A stretch of DNA of 60,126 nt, taken from positions 1-60,126 of the forward strand of contig NZ_LSJI01000077.1 of NCBI RefSeq assembly GCF_001557235.1, read 5' to 3'. Shown in pieces: positions 27,231 through 34,836 of the stretch (the first letter of the stretch is position 1; every line of letters starts with the position of its first letter). A model generated the notes under the pieces. That model was not told the origin of the DNA, ran no database searches, and saw only the letters and a list, made by a program, of their open reading frames with translations. The stretch is from Phenylobacterium sp. CCH9-H3 (GTDB lineage Bacteria > Pseudomonadota > Alphaproteobacteria > Caulobacterales > Caulobacteraceae). Position numbers and translations under genes: made by a program.

Positions 27231-27259
27231 TTGCATTCCGCCCCCCTTTCGTCTACTAG
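27231..27259 (+). promoter_or_regulatory. Possible promoter for rpmI-rplT
   Basis: TTGCAT (27231-27236) and TACTAG (27254-27259) are 17 nt apart. The match is moderate. It would place the start of the transcript near 27266, just before the strong leader hairpin. Confidence 0.35.
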
Positions 27260-27271
27260 CCCGCCCCTTCG

Positions 27272-27342
27272 GAACCGCCTGGCCCCAAGGCATGCCAGGG
27301 CGGTTCATCAACACGACCAGAGGACGGGACCTTCGGGGCCCG
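27272..27342 (+). promoter_or_regulatory. Structured leader of rpmI: two hairpins, the second inside the SD-ATG spacer
   Basis: Hairpin one: GAACCGCC (27272-27279) pairs GGCGGTTC (27299-27306), extended by TGGC/GCCA with one bulged G. Hairpin two: CGGG-A-CC (27325-27331) pairs GG-G-CCCG (27336-27342) around a UUCG tetraloop with a single A-G mismatch. The only good Shine-Dalgarno, AGAGGA (27319-27324), lies directly before hairpin two, 25 nt from the ATG at 27350. Folding hairpin two would reduce the effective spacing to 7 nt. In other bacteria L20 represses this operon through leader RNA structure, so a regulatory role is plausible. Confidence 0.6.
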
Positions 27343-27349
27343 ACGTGAA

Positions 27350-27550
27350 ATGCCCAAACTGAAGACCAAGTCGGGCGTGAAGAAGCGCTTCAAGATGACG
27401 GCGTCCGGAAAGCTGAAGGCCGGCGTGGCCGGCAAGCGCCACCGCCTCATCAGCCACAACGCCAAGTACATCCGTCAGAACCGCGGCACCAAGGTGATGA
27501 GCGAAGCTGATACGAAAATTATCAAGCTCTGGCTCCCCTACGGCCTCTAA
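27350..27550 (+). CDS. rpmI: 50S ribosomal protein bL35
   Basis: A 66-residue basic protein of the large ribosomal subunit. The canonical opening [22 protein letters not shown] fixes the ATG at 27350 without doubt, although no Shine-Dalgarno lies at normal distance (see the leader feature). The C-terminus with [20 protein letters not shown] is normal. rplT follows after 13 nt, with AAGGAG as its ribosome site. Confidence 0.98.
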   Translation: MPKLKTKSGVKKRFKMTASGKLKAGVAGKRHRLISHNAKYIRQNRGTKVMSEADTKIIKLWLPYGL

Positions 27551-27563
27551 GGAGAACTGACAG

Positions 27564-27920
27564 ATGGCACGCGTGAAACGCGGCGTGGTCGCCCACGCCA
27601 AGCACAAGAAGGTTCTCGAGCAAGCCAAGGGCTTCTACGGGCGCCGCAAGAACACCATCCGCACCGCCAAGGCGGCCGTGGACAAGGCCGGCCAGTACGC
27701 TTACCGCGACCGCAAGGTCCGCAAGCGCAACTTCCGCTCGCTGTGGATTCAGCGGATCAATGCGGCGGCGCGCCTGGAAGGCTTCACCTACTCGCAGTTT
27801 ATTCACGGCCTTGAGAAGGCCGGGATCGAAATGGACCGCAAGGTCCTCGCCGACGTCGCCGGCGCCGATCCGACCGCTTTCAAGGCCATCGCCGACAAGG
27901 TTCGCGCCGCGCTGGCTTAA
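27564..27920 (+). CDS. rplT: 50S ribosomal protein bL20
   Basis: A 118-residue large-subunit protein needed early in 50S assembly; in several bacteria it also represses its own operon. It opens with [29 protein letters not shown], the long basic RNA-binding arm, followed by the globular domain with [18 protein letters not shown]. Length and sequence are typical. It is the second gene of rpmI-rplT and is followed by a strong terminator, which separates it from pheS. Confidence 0.98.
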   Translation: MARVKRGVVAHAKHKKVLEQAKGFYGRRKNTIRTAKAAVDKAGQYAYRDRKVRKRNFRSLWIQRINAAARLEGFTYSQFIHGLEKAGIEMDRKVLADVAGADPTAFKAIADKVRAALA

Positions 27921-27954
27921 GGCCTGGGATCGTCTCGATCCTGACGCTTTCAAG

Positions 27955-27987
27955 AAGCCCTCCGGCCGAACCGCCGGGGGGCTTTTT
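27955..27987 (+). terminator. Rho-independent terminator after rplT
   Basis: AAGCCCTCCGGC (27955-27966) pairs with GCCGGGGGGCTT (27973-27984) around the loop CGAACC, with one T-G wobble, followed by TTT. A textbook terminator. Confidence 0.9.
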
Positions 27988-27995
27988 GCTGCCTC

Positions 27996-28144
27996 GCTCC
28001 TCCCCCGCCCCGAAGAGAACGGGGGAGGTGGCGGCGAAGCCGACGGTGGGGGCGCGAGGCCCCAGGCACAGCGCTTCCGCCTGACGCCCCCTCCACCACT
28101 TCGTGGTTCCCCTCCCCCGAACTCTTCGGTTCGGGGGAGGAGCG
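27996..28144 (+). repeat. Interspersed palindromic repeat, copy 1
   Basis: A 149-bp intergenic element with outer arms CTCCTCCCCCG and CGGGGGAGGAGCG. Inside are GGGGGAGGTGG, GGTGGGGGCGC, GACGCCCCCTCC and a small ACCACTTCGTGGT hairpin. The whole can fold into a branched structure. A second copy with the same order of parts and almost the same length lies at 33865-34012. It sits between the rplT terminator and pheS. Confidence 0.75.
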
Positions 28145-28184
28145 GGTTCCACTTGAAACGAACGTCATCTAGGACACCGGTTCC

Positions 28185-29294
28185 ATGACCGACCTGACCC
28201 AACTGGAAGCCGAGCTCACGGCGCGCGTCGCCGCCGCCGCGGACCTGGCCACCCTCGAAGCCATCCGCGTCGAGGCCCTCGGCAAGACGGGCTCCATCTC
28301 CGAACTGCTCAAGACCCTGGGCAAGCTGTCGCCCGACGAGCGGCGCGAGCAGGGGCCCAGGATCAACGGCCTGCGCGATGCGGTTTCCGCCGCCATCGCC
28401 GCCCGCAAGGCTGCGCTGGAGACCGCCGAGCTGGACGCCAAGCTGGCGTCGGAGCGCGTCGACCTGTCCCTGCCCGCGCCGCCGGAGCGCAAGGGCCGCG
28501 TGCATCCGACCATGCAGGTGCTGGACGAGATGATCGCCGTCTTCGCCGACATGGGCTTCAGCCTGGCCGAAGGGCCGGACATCGAGGACGACTTCCACAA
28601 CTTCACGGCGCTGAACTTCCCGCCCAAGCACCCGGCGCGGGAGATGCACGACACCTTCTGGCTGCCCGAGGACGAACGCGGCGAGCGCAAGGTGCTGCGG
28701 ACCCACACCAGCCCGGTGCAGGTGCGCGTCATGCAGCGGCTGAACGAGAAGCTGCCCGGCTGGATCGCCAACGGGCAGGAGCCCCCGATCCGCGTCATCG
28801 TGCCGGGCCGCACCTATCGCTCGGACAGCGACGCCACCCACACGCCCATGTTCCACCAGATGGAAGGCCTGGTCATCGACCGGAACATCCACATGGGCCA
28901 CCTGAAGTGGACGCTGGACACCTTCATCAGCCGGTACTTCGAGACCCCCATGGTCGAGACCCGGTTCCGGCCGCACCACTTCCCGTTCACCGAGCCGTCG
29001 GCCGAGATGGACGTGCGCTGCGACCGCTCGGGTGCGGACGTGAAGATCGGCCAGGGCACGGACTGGATGGAGATCGTCGGCTGCGGGATGGTGCACCCCA
29101 ACGTGCTCCGCAACTGCGGCCTCGACCCTGACCAGTGGCAGGGCTTCGCCTTCGGCTTCGGCATCGACCGGCTGGGGACGCTGAAGTACGGCATGCCCGA
29201 CCTGCGCGACATGTTCGCCTCGGACGTCCGCTGGCTGGAGCACTACGGCTTCTCGGCCTTCCAGGCGCCGAACACCGCCACGGGCCTGTCGTGA
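28185..29294 (+). CDS. pheS: Phenylalanyl-tRNA synthetase, alpha subunit
   Basis: The 369-residue catalytic subunit of the (alpha-beta)2 class II synthetase that charges tRNA-Phe. An N-terminal coiled-coil (about 1-85) contacts tRNA. The class II core has [51 protein letters not shown] and the C-terminal motif 3 region [22 protein letters not shown]. The ribosome site AGGACA is slightly distant. The stop overlaps the ASCH gene start by one base. Confidence 0.97.
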   Translation: MTDLTQLEAELTARVAAAADLATLEAIRVEALGKTGSISELLKTLGKLSPDERREQGPRINGLRDAVSAAIAARKAALETAELDAKLASERVDLSLPAPPERKGRVHPTMQVLDEMIAVFADMGFSLAEGPDIEDDFHNFTALNFPPKHPAREMHDTFWLPEDERGERKVLRTHTSPVQVRVMQRLNEKLPGWIANGQEPPIRVIVPGRTYRSDSDATHTPMFHQMEGLVIDRNIHMGHLKWTLDTFISRYFETPMVETRFRPHHFPFTEPSAEMDVRCDRSGADVKIGQGTDWMEIVGCGMVHPNVLRNCGLDPDQWQGFAFGFGIDRLGTLKYGMPDLRDMFASDVRWLEHYGFSAFQAPNTATGLS

Positions 29295-29698
29295 TGGACG
29301 GCTCCGGTAACGACTGGCGGTCGCTGGAGAGTTTCGCCTTCGGCGACAGCCCCGAGATGGCCGACCGCCTGCTGGGCTTCGTGCTGTCGGGCGCGAAGAC
29401 GGCTACCTGCTGGTCCGTGCGCGATGGCCAGCAGACCGAAGTCGGCAAGCGCATGGTGGTCAACGACGGCGCCGGCCAGCCGCGCGCGGTCATCGAGACC
29501 GTGTCGCTGGAGCAGATGCGCTTCAACGAGGTGGGCTGGACCTTCGCCCTGGCGGAGGGCGAAGGCGATGAATGCCTCGAGGACTGGCGCGACGGCCACC
29601 GCGCCTATTTCACCCGCAACGGAGGCTTCGCCCCGGACATGATGCTCTGGTGCGAGCGGTTCCGCCTGGTCGAGATTTTGGGCGAAGGAGCCCGCTGA
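29294..29698 (+). CDS. ASCH-domain protein embedded between pheS and pheT
   Basis: A 134-residue cytosolic protein with the ASCH fold (PUA-like, RNA-binding). The recognisable pieces are [28 protein letters not shown], the [21 protein letters not shown] strand pair, and [23 protein letters not shown]. Some ASCH proteins are RNA-modification amidohydrolases acting on acetylcytidine; others are thought to be RNA regulators. It starts one base inside the pheS stop and its own stop overlaps the pheT start, so all three are tightly coupled. A link to tRNA-Phe handling is an inference from position. Confidence 0.85.
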   Translation: MDGSGNDWRSLESFAFGDSPEMADRLLGFVLSGAKTATCWSVRDGQQTEVGKRMVVNDGAGQPRAVIETVSLEQMRFNEVGWTFALAEGEGDECLEDWRDGHRAYFTRNGGFAPDMMLWCERFRLVEILGEGAR

Positions 29699-32118
29699 TG
29701 AAGTTCACCCTCTCCTGGCTCAAGGAGCACCTCGACACGTCCGCCACGGTGGACCAGGTGGTCGAGGCCATGACCATGGCCGGCCTCGAGGTCGAGCACG
29801 TGGAGGACCCCGGCAAGAAGCTGGCCGCCTTCACGGTCGGAAAGATCGTCGAGGCCGTGCAACACCCGAACGCCGACAAGCTGCGCGTCTGCCAGGTCGA
29901 CACCAGGGACGGTCGGCTGGAGATCGTCTGCGGCGCGCCGAACGCGCGGGCGGGCCTGACCACCATCTACGCCCCGATCGGCGCCTATGTGCCCGGCTCA
30001 GGCGTCACGCTGGAAGCGCGGCCCGTTCGCGGCGTCGTCTCCAACGGCATGCTTTGCTCGGCCAAGGAACTGGAGGTCGCCGAGGAGTCCGACGGCATCG
30101 TCGAGCTGCCCGACGATCTGGCGGTGGGGACGAGCGCGGTCGAGGCCTTCGGCCTGGAAGCGGCCATCGACTTCGAGGTGACCCCCAATCGGCCCGACTG
30201 GCTGGGCGTCCGTGGCATCGCCCGCGACCTGGCGGCTGCGGGGCTCGGCGCACTGAAGCCGGACACCCTGGCGACGGTCCCGGGGACCTACCCCTGCGAG
30301 ATCGAGATCCGCGTGGACGGCGACGCCTGCCCCGTGTTCGCCGGCCGGATCATCCGCGGACTGAAGAACGGTCCCTCGCCGGCCTGGCTGCAGCGGCGGC
30401 TGGCCAGCGTCGGCCTGCGCCCCATCAATACGCTGGTCGACATCACCAACTTGATCACCTACGACCGCGCCCGGCCGCTGCACGTCTACGACCGCGCCAA
30501 GCTGGTGGGCAATGTGATCACCGCCAGGCTGGGCCGCGGCTCGGCGGAGCCGAGCTCGGACGCGCCCTCGCCCGCGCCGCATCACGACGAGCAGCTGATC
30601 GCCCTGGACGGCAAGACCTACGACCTCGGCTCCGAAATGAGCGTCATCGCCGATGCGAACGGCGAGCGCCCGATCGGCCTGGGTGGCGTCATGGGTGGCG
30701 AGTCCACCGGCTGCTCGGACGACACCACCGAGGTGTTCCTGGAGAGCGCCTGGTTCGACCCGATCCGCACGGCCCAGACCGGTCGCGCCACGGGCATCAC
30801 CTCGGACGCCCAGTACCGCTTCGCCCGCGGCGTGGATCCTGAGTCGGTTGTCCCCGGGATCGAACTGGCCACCCGCCTGATCCTCGACCTGTGCGGTGGC
30901 GAGGCTTCCGAGGTCCGCGTCGCTGGGCACGCGCCGGCGCCGCCGGCCGCCATCGCCTTCGACCGCGGCTATGTGAAGAAGCTCTCGGGCTTGGACGTGA
31001 GCCCGGCGCGCATCGACGAGATCCTGACCAAGCTGGGCTTCGCGGTGGACGGCGACGCGGTGACCCCGCCGTCCTGGCGCCGCGACGTGGAGGGCAAGGC
31101 CGATCTGGTCGAGGAAGTCGCCCGCATCGAGGGCTTCGACAGCCTGCCGGTGGAGCCCCTGCCCGAGATCGCCCGTCCCGTGGGCGGCGCCCTGACCGTT
31201 CGCCAGCGCCGGATGCGCGACGCCCGCCGCCTGATGGCCGCTCGCGGCTTCGCGGAGGCTGTGACCTGGAGCTTCATGCGCCGCGACTGGGCCGAGATGT
31301 TCGGCGGCGGCGACGAGAAGCTGGTCCTGACCAACCCCATCGCGGCCGACCTGTCGACCATGCGGCCGACGGCCCTCGCCAACCTGATCGACGCGGCCGC
31401 CCGCAACGCCCGCAAGGGCTTCGCCGACGCGGCCCTCTTCGAGGTGGGGCCGAACTTCCGCGGCGATCAGCCGGCCGACCAGTGGACCGCCGTCACCGCG
31501 CTGCTGGCCCCGCACGCGCCCAAGCACTGGGCCAAGACCGGCGGCGACCCGCTGTTCGATCTCAAGGCCGACCTGCTGGCCCTGCTGGACGAGGTGGGCG
31601 CCCCCACGCTGCAGGTGGTCCAGGGCCAGAACGCCGCCTGGTGGCACCCCGGCCGGTCGGCCCGCCTGCAGCTTGGCCCCAAGGTCTTAGTCGCCGAATT
31701 CGGTGAGCTGCATCCGCGGGCGCTGAAGGCTATCGACGCCGACGGGCCGATGCTGGCCTTCGAGGTCAACCTGGACGCCATCCCCGAGCCGAAGAAGAAG
31801 GGCGTGAAGACCAAGCCGGCGCTGGAGCTCTCGCCCCTGATGCCGCTACGGCGCGACTTCGCGTTCCTGGTCTCCGCCGAGACCCCGGCGGGCGACCTGG
31901 TCCGCCCGATCCTCGGCGCTGACAAAGCGCTGATCGCCGACGCCCGGGTCTTCGACGTCTATGCCGGCCAGGGCGTGCCGGAGGGGATGAAGTCGGTCGC
32001 CGTCGAGGTGGTGGTCCAGCCACGCGAGAAGACCCTCACCGACGGCGAGATCGAGGGCCTGTCAGCCCGCATCCTCGCCGCGGCCGAGAAGGCCACGGGC
32101 GCGAAGCTGCGAGGCTGA
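29698..32118 (+). CDS. pheT: Phenylalanyl-tRNA synthetase, beta subunit
   Basis: The 806-residue beta subunit. The start [33 protein letters not shown] is canonical. An OB-fold tRNA-binding domain lies at about 40-150 ([20 protein letters not shown]-like [10 protein letters not shown]), the B3/B4 editing domain at about 210-400 and B5 at about 405-475. The anticodon-binding FDX-ACB domain ends the chain ([15 protein letters not shown] to [10 protein letters not shown]). The start at ATG 29698 overlaps the ASCH stop. A hairpin without a T tract follows (32126-32155). Confidence 0.97.
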   Translation: MKFTLSWLKEHLDTSATVDQVVEAMTMAGLEVEHVEDPGKKLAAFTVGKIVEAVQHPNADKLRVCQVDTRDGRLEIVCGAPNARAGLTTIYAPIGAYVPGSGVTLEARPVRGVVSNGMLCSAKELEVAEESDGIVELPDDLAVGTSAVEAFGLEAAIDFEVTPNRPDWLGVRGIARDLAAAGLGALKPDTLATVPGTYPCEIEIRVDGDACPVFAGRIIRGLKNGPSPAWLQRRLASVGLRPINTLVDITNLITYDRARPLHVYDRAKLVGNVITARLGRGSAEPSSDAPSPAPHHDEQLIALDGKTYDLGSEMSVIADANGERPIGLGGVMGGESTGCSDDTTEVFLESAWFDPIRTAQTGRATGITSDAQYRFARGVDPESVVPGIELATRLILDLCGGEASEVRVAGHAPAPPAAIAFDRGYVKKLSGLDVSPARIDEILTKLGFAVDGDAVTPPSWRRDVEGKADLVEEVARIEGFDSLPVEPLPEIARPVGGALTVRQRRMRDARRLMAARGFAEAVTWSFMRRDWAEMFGGGDEKLVLTNPIAADLSTMRPTALANLIDAAARNARKGFADAALFEVGPNFRGDQPADQWTAVTALLAPHAPKHWAKTGGDPLFDLKADLLALLDEVGAPTLQVVQGQNAAWWHPGRSARLQLGPKVLVAEFGELHPRALKAIDADGPMLAFEVNLDAIPEPKKKGVKTKPALELSPLMPLRRDFAFLVSAETPAGDLVRPILGADKALIADARVFDVYAGQGVPEGMKSVAVEVVVQPREKTLTDGEIEGLSARILAAAEKATGAKLRG

Positions 32119-32163
32119 TGCGCTTCCTCCGGCGTCCTGGTCCGGCGCCGGAGGACCGTCCCC

Positions 32164-32595
32164 TCAGATCTCACCCGCCACGCCCTCCAGGCGCTGGAGG
32201 ATCCGCGGCCAGCCGCCGCCCATGCCCTTGTACCCGCGCTCGTCCTGCGGCCGGAACCCTGAGTGTTCCATCCGGACGTGGGTTCCACCGTCCCGCGCCG
32301 TCAGCGTCCAGGTGACGACGGTCTTGAGGCCACTGTCGGACTCGGAGCCGTCGCCCCAGGAATAGGCGAGGCGATGCGGCTCATCGACCGCCAGCACCTC
32401 GCAATTCGTCACCCCCGACCAGCCTGGAACCGGCGTGGCGCGAAACTGGAAACGATGGCCGACCACCGGCTGGAAGTCGTTCTTCATCAGCCAGTCCTCG
32501 ATCAGGTGCGAACGCGTCAGGGCCTGCCAGACCTTCTCGGGCGGATGGGCCATCACCCGCTCGACGACGATGCTCTTGGTGGAGTTTGAGGTCAT
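32164..32595 (-). CDS. SRPBCC/AHSA1-family protein 1
   Basis: A 143-residue START-like fold protein of the AHSA1 group, typically binding small hydrophobic ligands. It has the family's opening VVERVMAHPPEKVWQALTRSHLIEDWLMKNDF and the ending GGTHVRMEHSGF. It overlaps the preceding SRPBCC gene by ATGA and is the last gene of an ArsR-SRPBCC-SRPBCC operon, a common arrangement in which the ArsR regulator represses its own operon. Ligand unknown. Confidence 0.88.
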   Translation of the reverse strand: MTSNSTKSIVVERVMAHPPEKVWQALTRSHLIEDWLMKNDFQPVVGHRFQFRATPVPGWSGVTNCEVLAVDEPHRLAYSWGDGSESDSGLKTVVTWTLTARDGGTHVRMEHSGFRPQDERGYKGMGGGWPRILQRLEGVAGEI

Positions 32596-33002
32596 GACAG
32601 CCCTGCCACTACCCGCTCCAGGGCCTCGAGGTTGCGCTGCCAGCCGTAGGTGGCCCCGGCGGCGTTGCGGGTGTCGTCGGGGCCGAAGCCGGATTGCTCC
32701 ATCCGCACGTGCACGCCGCCGTCCGTGGCCGTGAGGGTCCAGGTCACCTCGGTGGCGAGGCTGCCCGCCACCCAGGTGTAGGCGAGGCGGCGGGGCGGCT
32801 CGACCGCCAGCACTTCAGCCTCCACGATCCCGTCCCAGTGCGGCGGGGCGGGCTGGCCGCGGAAGCGGAAGCGATGGCCGACGACCGGGGCGAAGTCGTT
32901 CGACATCAGCCAGTCCTCGATCAGCGGGCCCGCGGTCAGGGCGCGCCAGACCTTCTCCGGGGCATGCGGGATCTCCCGCTCGACGACAACGGAACGGCTC
33001 AT
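32592..33002 (-). CDS. SRPBCC/AHSA1-family protein 2
   Basis: A 136-residue paralogue of the downstream gene, sharing VVEREIPHAPEKVWRALTAGPLIEDWLMSNDFAPVVGHRF and GGVHVRMEQSGFGPDD. It starts 3 nt after the ArsR stop and overlaps the next gene by 4 nt, so all three are translated as a unit. The two proteins are similar enough to be a recent duplication and might form dimers together. Function unknown beyond the fold. Confidence 0.88.
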   Translation of the reverse strand: MSRSVVVEREIPHAPEKVWRALTAGPLIEDWLMSNDFAPVVGHRFRFRGQPAPPHWDGIVEAEVLAVEPPRRLAYTWVAGSLATEVTWTLTATDGGVHVRMEQSGFGPDDTRNAAGATYGWQRNLEALERVVAGLS

Positions 33003-33004
33003 GT

Positions 33005-33325
33005 CTATTGGTCCATGCGATTGAGGGTGTCTTCCAGGGCGTCGAAACGCGCATCCCAGAAGCGGGCATAGAAGCCCATCCAGTCGAACAGCGGCCGCAG
33101 GCCTTGCGCATTGGCGCGGTAGAGGACCATGCGGCCCACCCGCGTCTCCTCGACGAGGCCTGCCCCGCGCAGCGCCTTAAGGTGCTGCGAGACCGCGGGC
33201 TGCGAGACGCCCGCCCCGGCGGTGAGCGCCGAGACGCTCAACTCTCCATCGCGAGCGAGGCGTTCGAAGAGGCCGCGGCGCGTGCCGTCGGCCAGGGTGC
33301 GAAAAAGCTCTGCGGCGCTGTCCAT
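33005..33325 (-). CDS. ArsR-family transcriptional regulator
   Basis: A 106-residue winged-helix repressor. The recognition helix region is SVSALTAGAGVSQPAVSQHLKALRGAGLVEETRVGRMVLYRAN. No CxC metal site of ArsR/SmtB is present, so it should sense something other than metals; this subgroup is usually paired with SRPBCC genes. ATG 33325 is chosen: the only upstream start (GTG 33346) lies inside the operator, and the predicted promoter puts transcription within a base or two of this ATG, making the message leaderless. It probably represses its own operon and perhaps the divergent VOC gene. Confidence 0.9.
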   Translation of the reverse strand: MDSAAELFRTLADGTRRGLFERLARDGELSVSALTAGAGVSQPAVSQHLKALRGAGLVEETRVGRMVLYRANAQGLRPLFDWMGFYARFWDARFDALEDTLNRMDQ

Positions 33326-33332
33326 GCGGGAT

Positions 33333-33361
33333 TCATAAGCGACCACTTATTAATAAGTCAA
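33333..33361 (-). promoter_or_regulatory. ArsR-operon promoter, probably leaderless
   Basis: On the minus strand TTGACT (33361-33356) and TTATGA (33338-33333) are exactly 17 nt apart. Transcription should start around 33326, at the ATG of the ArsR gene (33325). No Shine-Dalgarno precedes that ATG, which agrees with a leaderless message. The operator covers the whole promoter. Confidence 0.65.
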
Positions 33362-33369
33362 CGCTTATG
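33334..33369. promoter_or_regulatory. Double ArsR operator
   Basis: A 36-bp near-perfect palindrome: CATAAGCG (33334-33341) mirrors CGCTTATG (33362-33369), with the perfect 14-bp palindrome ACTTATTAATAAGT (33345-33358) in the centre. It can also be read as two adjacent ATAAG-N6-CTTAT sites (33335-33350 and 33353-33368) centred 18 bp apart. The site lies between divergent arsR and VOC genes. Confidence 0.75.
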
Positions 33370-33408
33370 TATTGACAGCCGCTGCGCGCGTCGGCGCATC
33401 GTCGCGGG

Positions 33409-33861
33409 ATGGAGATCAACGGCGTCGCGCACACCTTCATCACCGCCGGGGATTTTGAGCGGTCGGTGGCCTTCTATCGCCGGCTGCTGCCGTTCCTGGG
33501 GATGCGGGAGGTCGCGGACAGTCCGGACACCTACTACTGCGTCGGCGGCCGCACCGGCTTCGGCATCCGAAGGCCCGACCCCGAGCACGCCGGCGCGCGC
33601 TTCGTGCAGTTCCGCGTGGGCCTGCATCACCATTGCTGGCGGGCCAGGGAGCGCGCCGACGTGGATGCGCTCTACGCCTTCCTGCTGGAGATCGGAGCCA
33701 GGATCGTCCACCCGCCTCAGGACGAGCCGTGGGCGCCCGACTACTACGCCGTGCTGTTCGAGGATCCCGACGGCATCCGCCTGGAACTGAACCACGTGCC
33801 CGGCCGGGGCCTGTTCGACACGCCGAGCCAGCGCGTCGGCGCCACCCTGGACGGGCGGTGA
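33409..33861 (+). CDS. VOC-family (glyoxalase-fold) protein
   Basis: A 150-residue vicinal-oxygen-chelate protein with two beta-alpha-beta-beta-beta units. Metal-site candidates are His8 in NGVAHTFITAGDFERSVAFYRRLLPFLG, HHHCWRARE in the middle, and the Glu in PDGIRLELNHVPG. Members include glyoxalase I, dioxygenases and bleomycin-binding proteins; the substrate cannot be told. It is divergent from the ArsR operon and shares its operator region. TTGACA at 33372-33377 is a possible minus-35, but no good minus-10 follows. Confidence 0.82.
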   Translation: MEINGVAHTFITAGDFERSVAFYRRLLPFLGMREVADSPDTYYCVGGRTGFGIRRPDPEHAGARFVQFRVGLHHHCWRARERADVDALYAFLLEIGARIVHPPQDEPWAPDYYAVLFEDPDGIRLELNHVPGRGLFDTPSQRVGATLDGR

Positions 33862-33864
33862 CCC

Positions 33865-34012
33865 GCTCCTCCCGTCGCAAAGACGACGGGGGAGGTGGAT
33901 CGGCGCGAAGCGGCGAGACGGAGGGGGCGCAAGGCCGGAAGCCCAGAGGAAGCCGCTTTGCGCCCCCTCCGTCAGCTTCGCTGACTCCTCCCCCGCCTTG
34001 CGGGGGAGGAGC
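33865..34012 (+). repeat. Interspersed palindromic repeat, copy 2
   Basis: A 148-bp element in the same order as copy 1 at 27996. The pieces are GCTCCTCCC with a short stem-loop to GGGGGAGGTGG, a CGAAG spacer, GGAGGGGGCGC, GCGCCCCCTCC, the hairpin GTCAGCTTCGCTGAC, and the outer end CTCCTCCCCCG/CGGGGGAGGAGC. It lies between convergent VOC and eipA genes and could also act as a terminator for both. Confidence 0.75.
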
Positions 34013-34027
34013 TAAGGGGAGCGCGCC

Positions 34028-34678
34028 CTAGAACGGGATGATGTTCCGCTTCCGGGTGTAGGCGAGGTAGCCGACGTTGGCGCCCAGGCGTACGCCGACG
34101 CCGGCGCGGATGGGGGCCAGGGTCACGTCCTCGGCCCGCTGATAGTTCACGCCCAGGCCGCCCACCAGATAGGCCGAGCCTTCGACGCCCGGGTAGCGCT
34201 GGAAGATCAGTTCGGGGACCTGGAGATTGTAGCAGAGGGTGAAGACGCGGCTGGCGTTGCCGCCGAAGTCCCAGCCGGCCGACGGGCCCTGCCAGAACAC
34301 TTCGATGGGCTCCCGGTCCTTCATGTAGAGCAGGCCGCGGCCGTAGCGCAGGCCGAAGACGATGGCGCCCGAGCCCTCTTCGCCGGCGATATAGGCGGTG
34401 GGCCGCCCGTTGTTGGCGAACAGGCGCTCGACCGCGGCGCCCGCGGCCTCAGCCGTCACGCCCAGGAAGTCGGAGACGTTGGTGACGATCTCGTCCTGGC
34501 TGTAGGTCTTCGGCCCGGCCTCGCCAGTCGGGCCGGCCGACGGATAGGCGGGCGAGCTGTTCGGCGGCGGCGGCCCTTCGACCGGCGGCAGGGGCTGGGA
34601 GCTCACCGGCTGTGCGCGAACGATCGCCGGCGCGCCCAGCGTCGCCAGGCCCGTAACGATGAGAGTGCGGCGGTCCAT
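34028..34678 (-). CDS. eipA: EipA/DUF1134 envelope-integrity protein
   Basis: A 216-residue exported protein with a signal peptide ([23 protein letters not shown]). A Pro-rich linker ([24 protein letters not shown]) follows, then the DUF1134 domain from about residue 58 ([29 protein letters not shown] to KRNIIPF). The Brucella homologue EipA is a small periplasmic beta-barrel needed for envelope integrity and regulated by CtrA; a homologue exists in Caulobacter. A perfect CtrA box lies 64 nt upstream of the ATG. The DUF1134 assignment is firm; the gene symbol is by family. Confidence 0.85.
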   Translation of the reverse strand: MDRRTLIVTGLATLGAPAIVRAQPVSSQPLPPVEGPPPPNSSPAYPSAGPTGEAGPKTYSQDEIVTNVSDFLGVTAEAAGAAVERLFANNGRPTAYIAGEEGSGAIVFGLRYGRGLLYMKDREPIEVFWQGPSAGWDFGGNASRVFTLCYNLQVPELIFQRYPGVEGSAYLVGGLGVNYQRAEDVTLAPIRAGVGVRLGANVGYLAYTRKRNIIPF

Positions 34679-34741
34679 GGCGCTTCTCGCCTCCGATAGT
34701 GAATCACCCGTGCCCAGCGGCCTTCGATGCCAAAGGTCGCC

Positions 34742-34757
34742 TTAACGGGCGATTAAC
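34742..34757. promoter_or_regulatory. CtrA-binding box between eipA and lepA
   Basis: TTAA (34742-34745), seven bases, TTAAC (34753-34757). This is an exact match to the CtrA full site TTAA-N7-TTAA(C), the cell-cycle regulator of Caulobacterales and Rhizobiales. It lies 64 nt before the eipA start and 80 nt before lepA. Confidence 0.7.
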
Positions 34758-34836
34758 CACGTCTGCGCGGCAGCTTCGGGGCGGCGCGACAGGGCGGCTG
34801 CTATCTCGCGCGTGCGAATGTGCTAGAGGGCGCCCC

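Noticed and set aside
32126..32155. Strong hairpin after pheT, considered as terminator
   Set aside because: TCCTCCGGCG pairs CGCCGGAGGA well, but no T tract follows on either strand, so Rho-independent termination is not supported.
34699..34836. N-terminal extension of lepA by 46 codons
   Set aside because: It runs through the eipA promoter and the CtrA box and is not in the LepA family; ATG 34837 gives the normal length.
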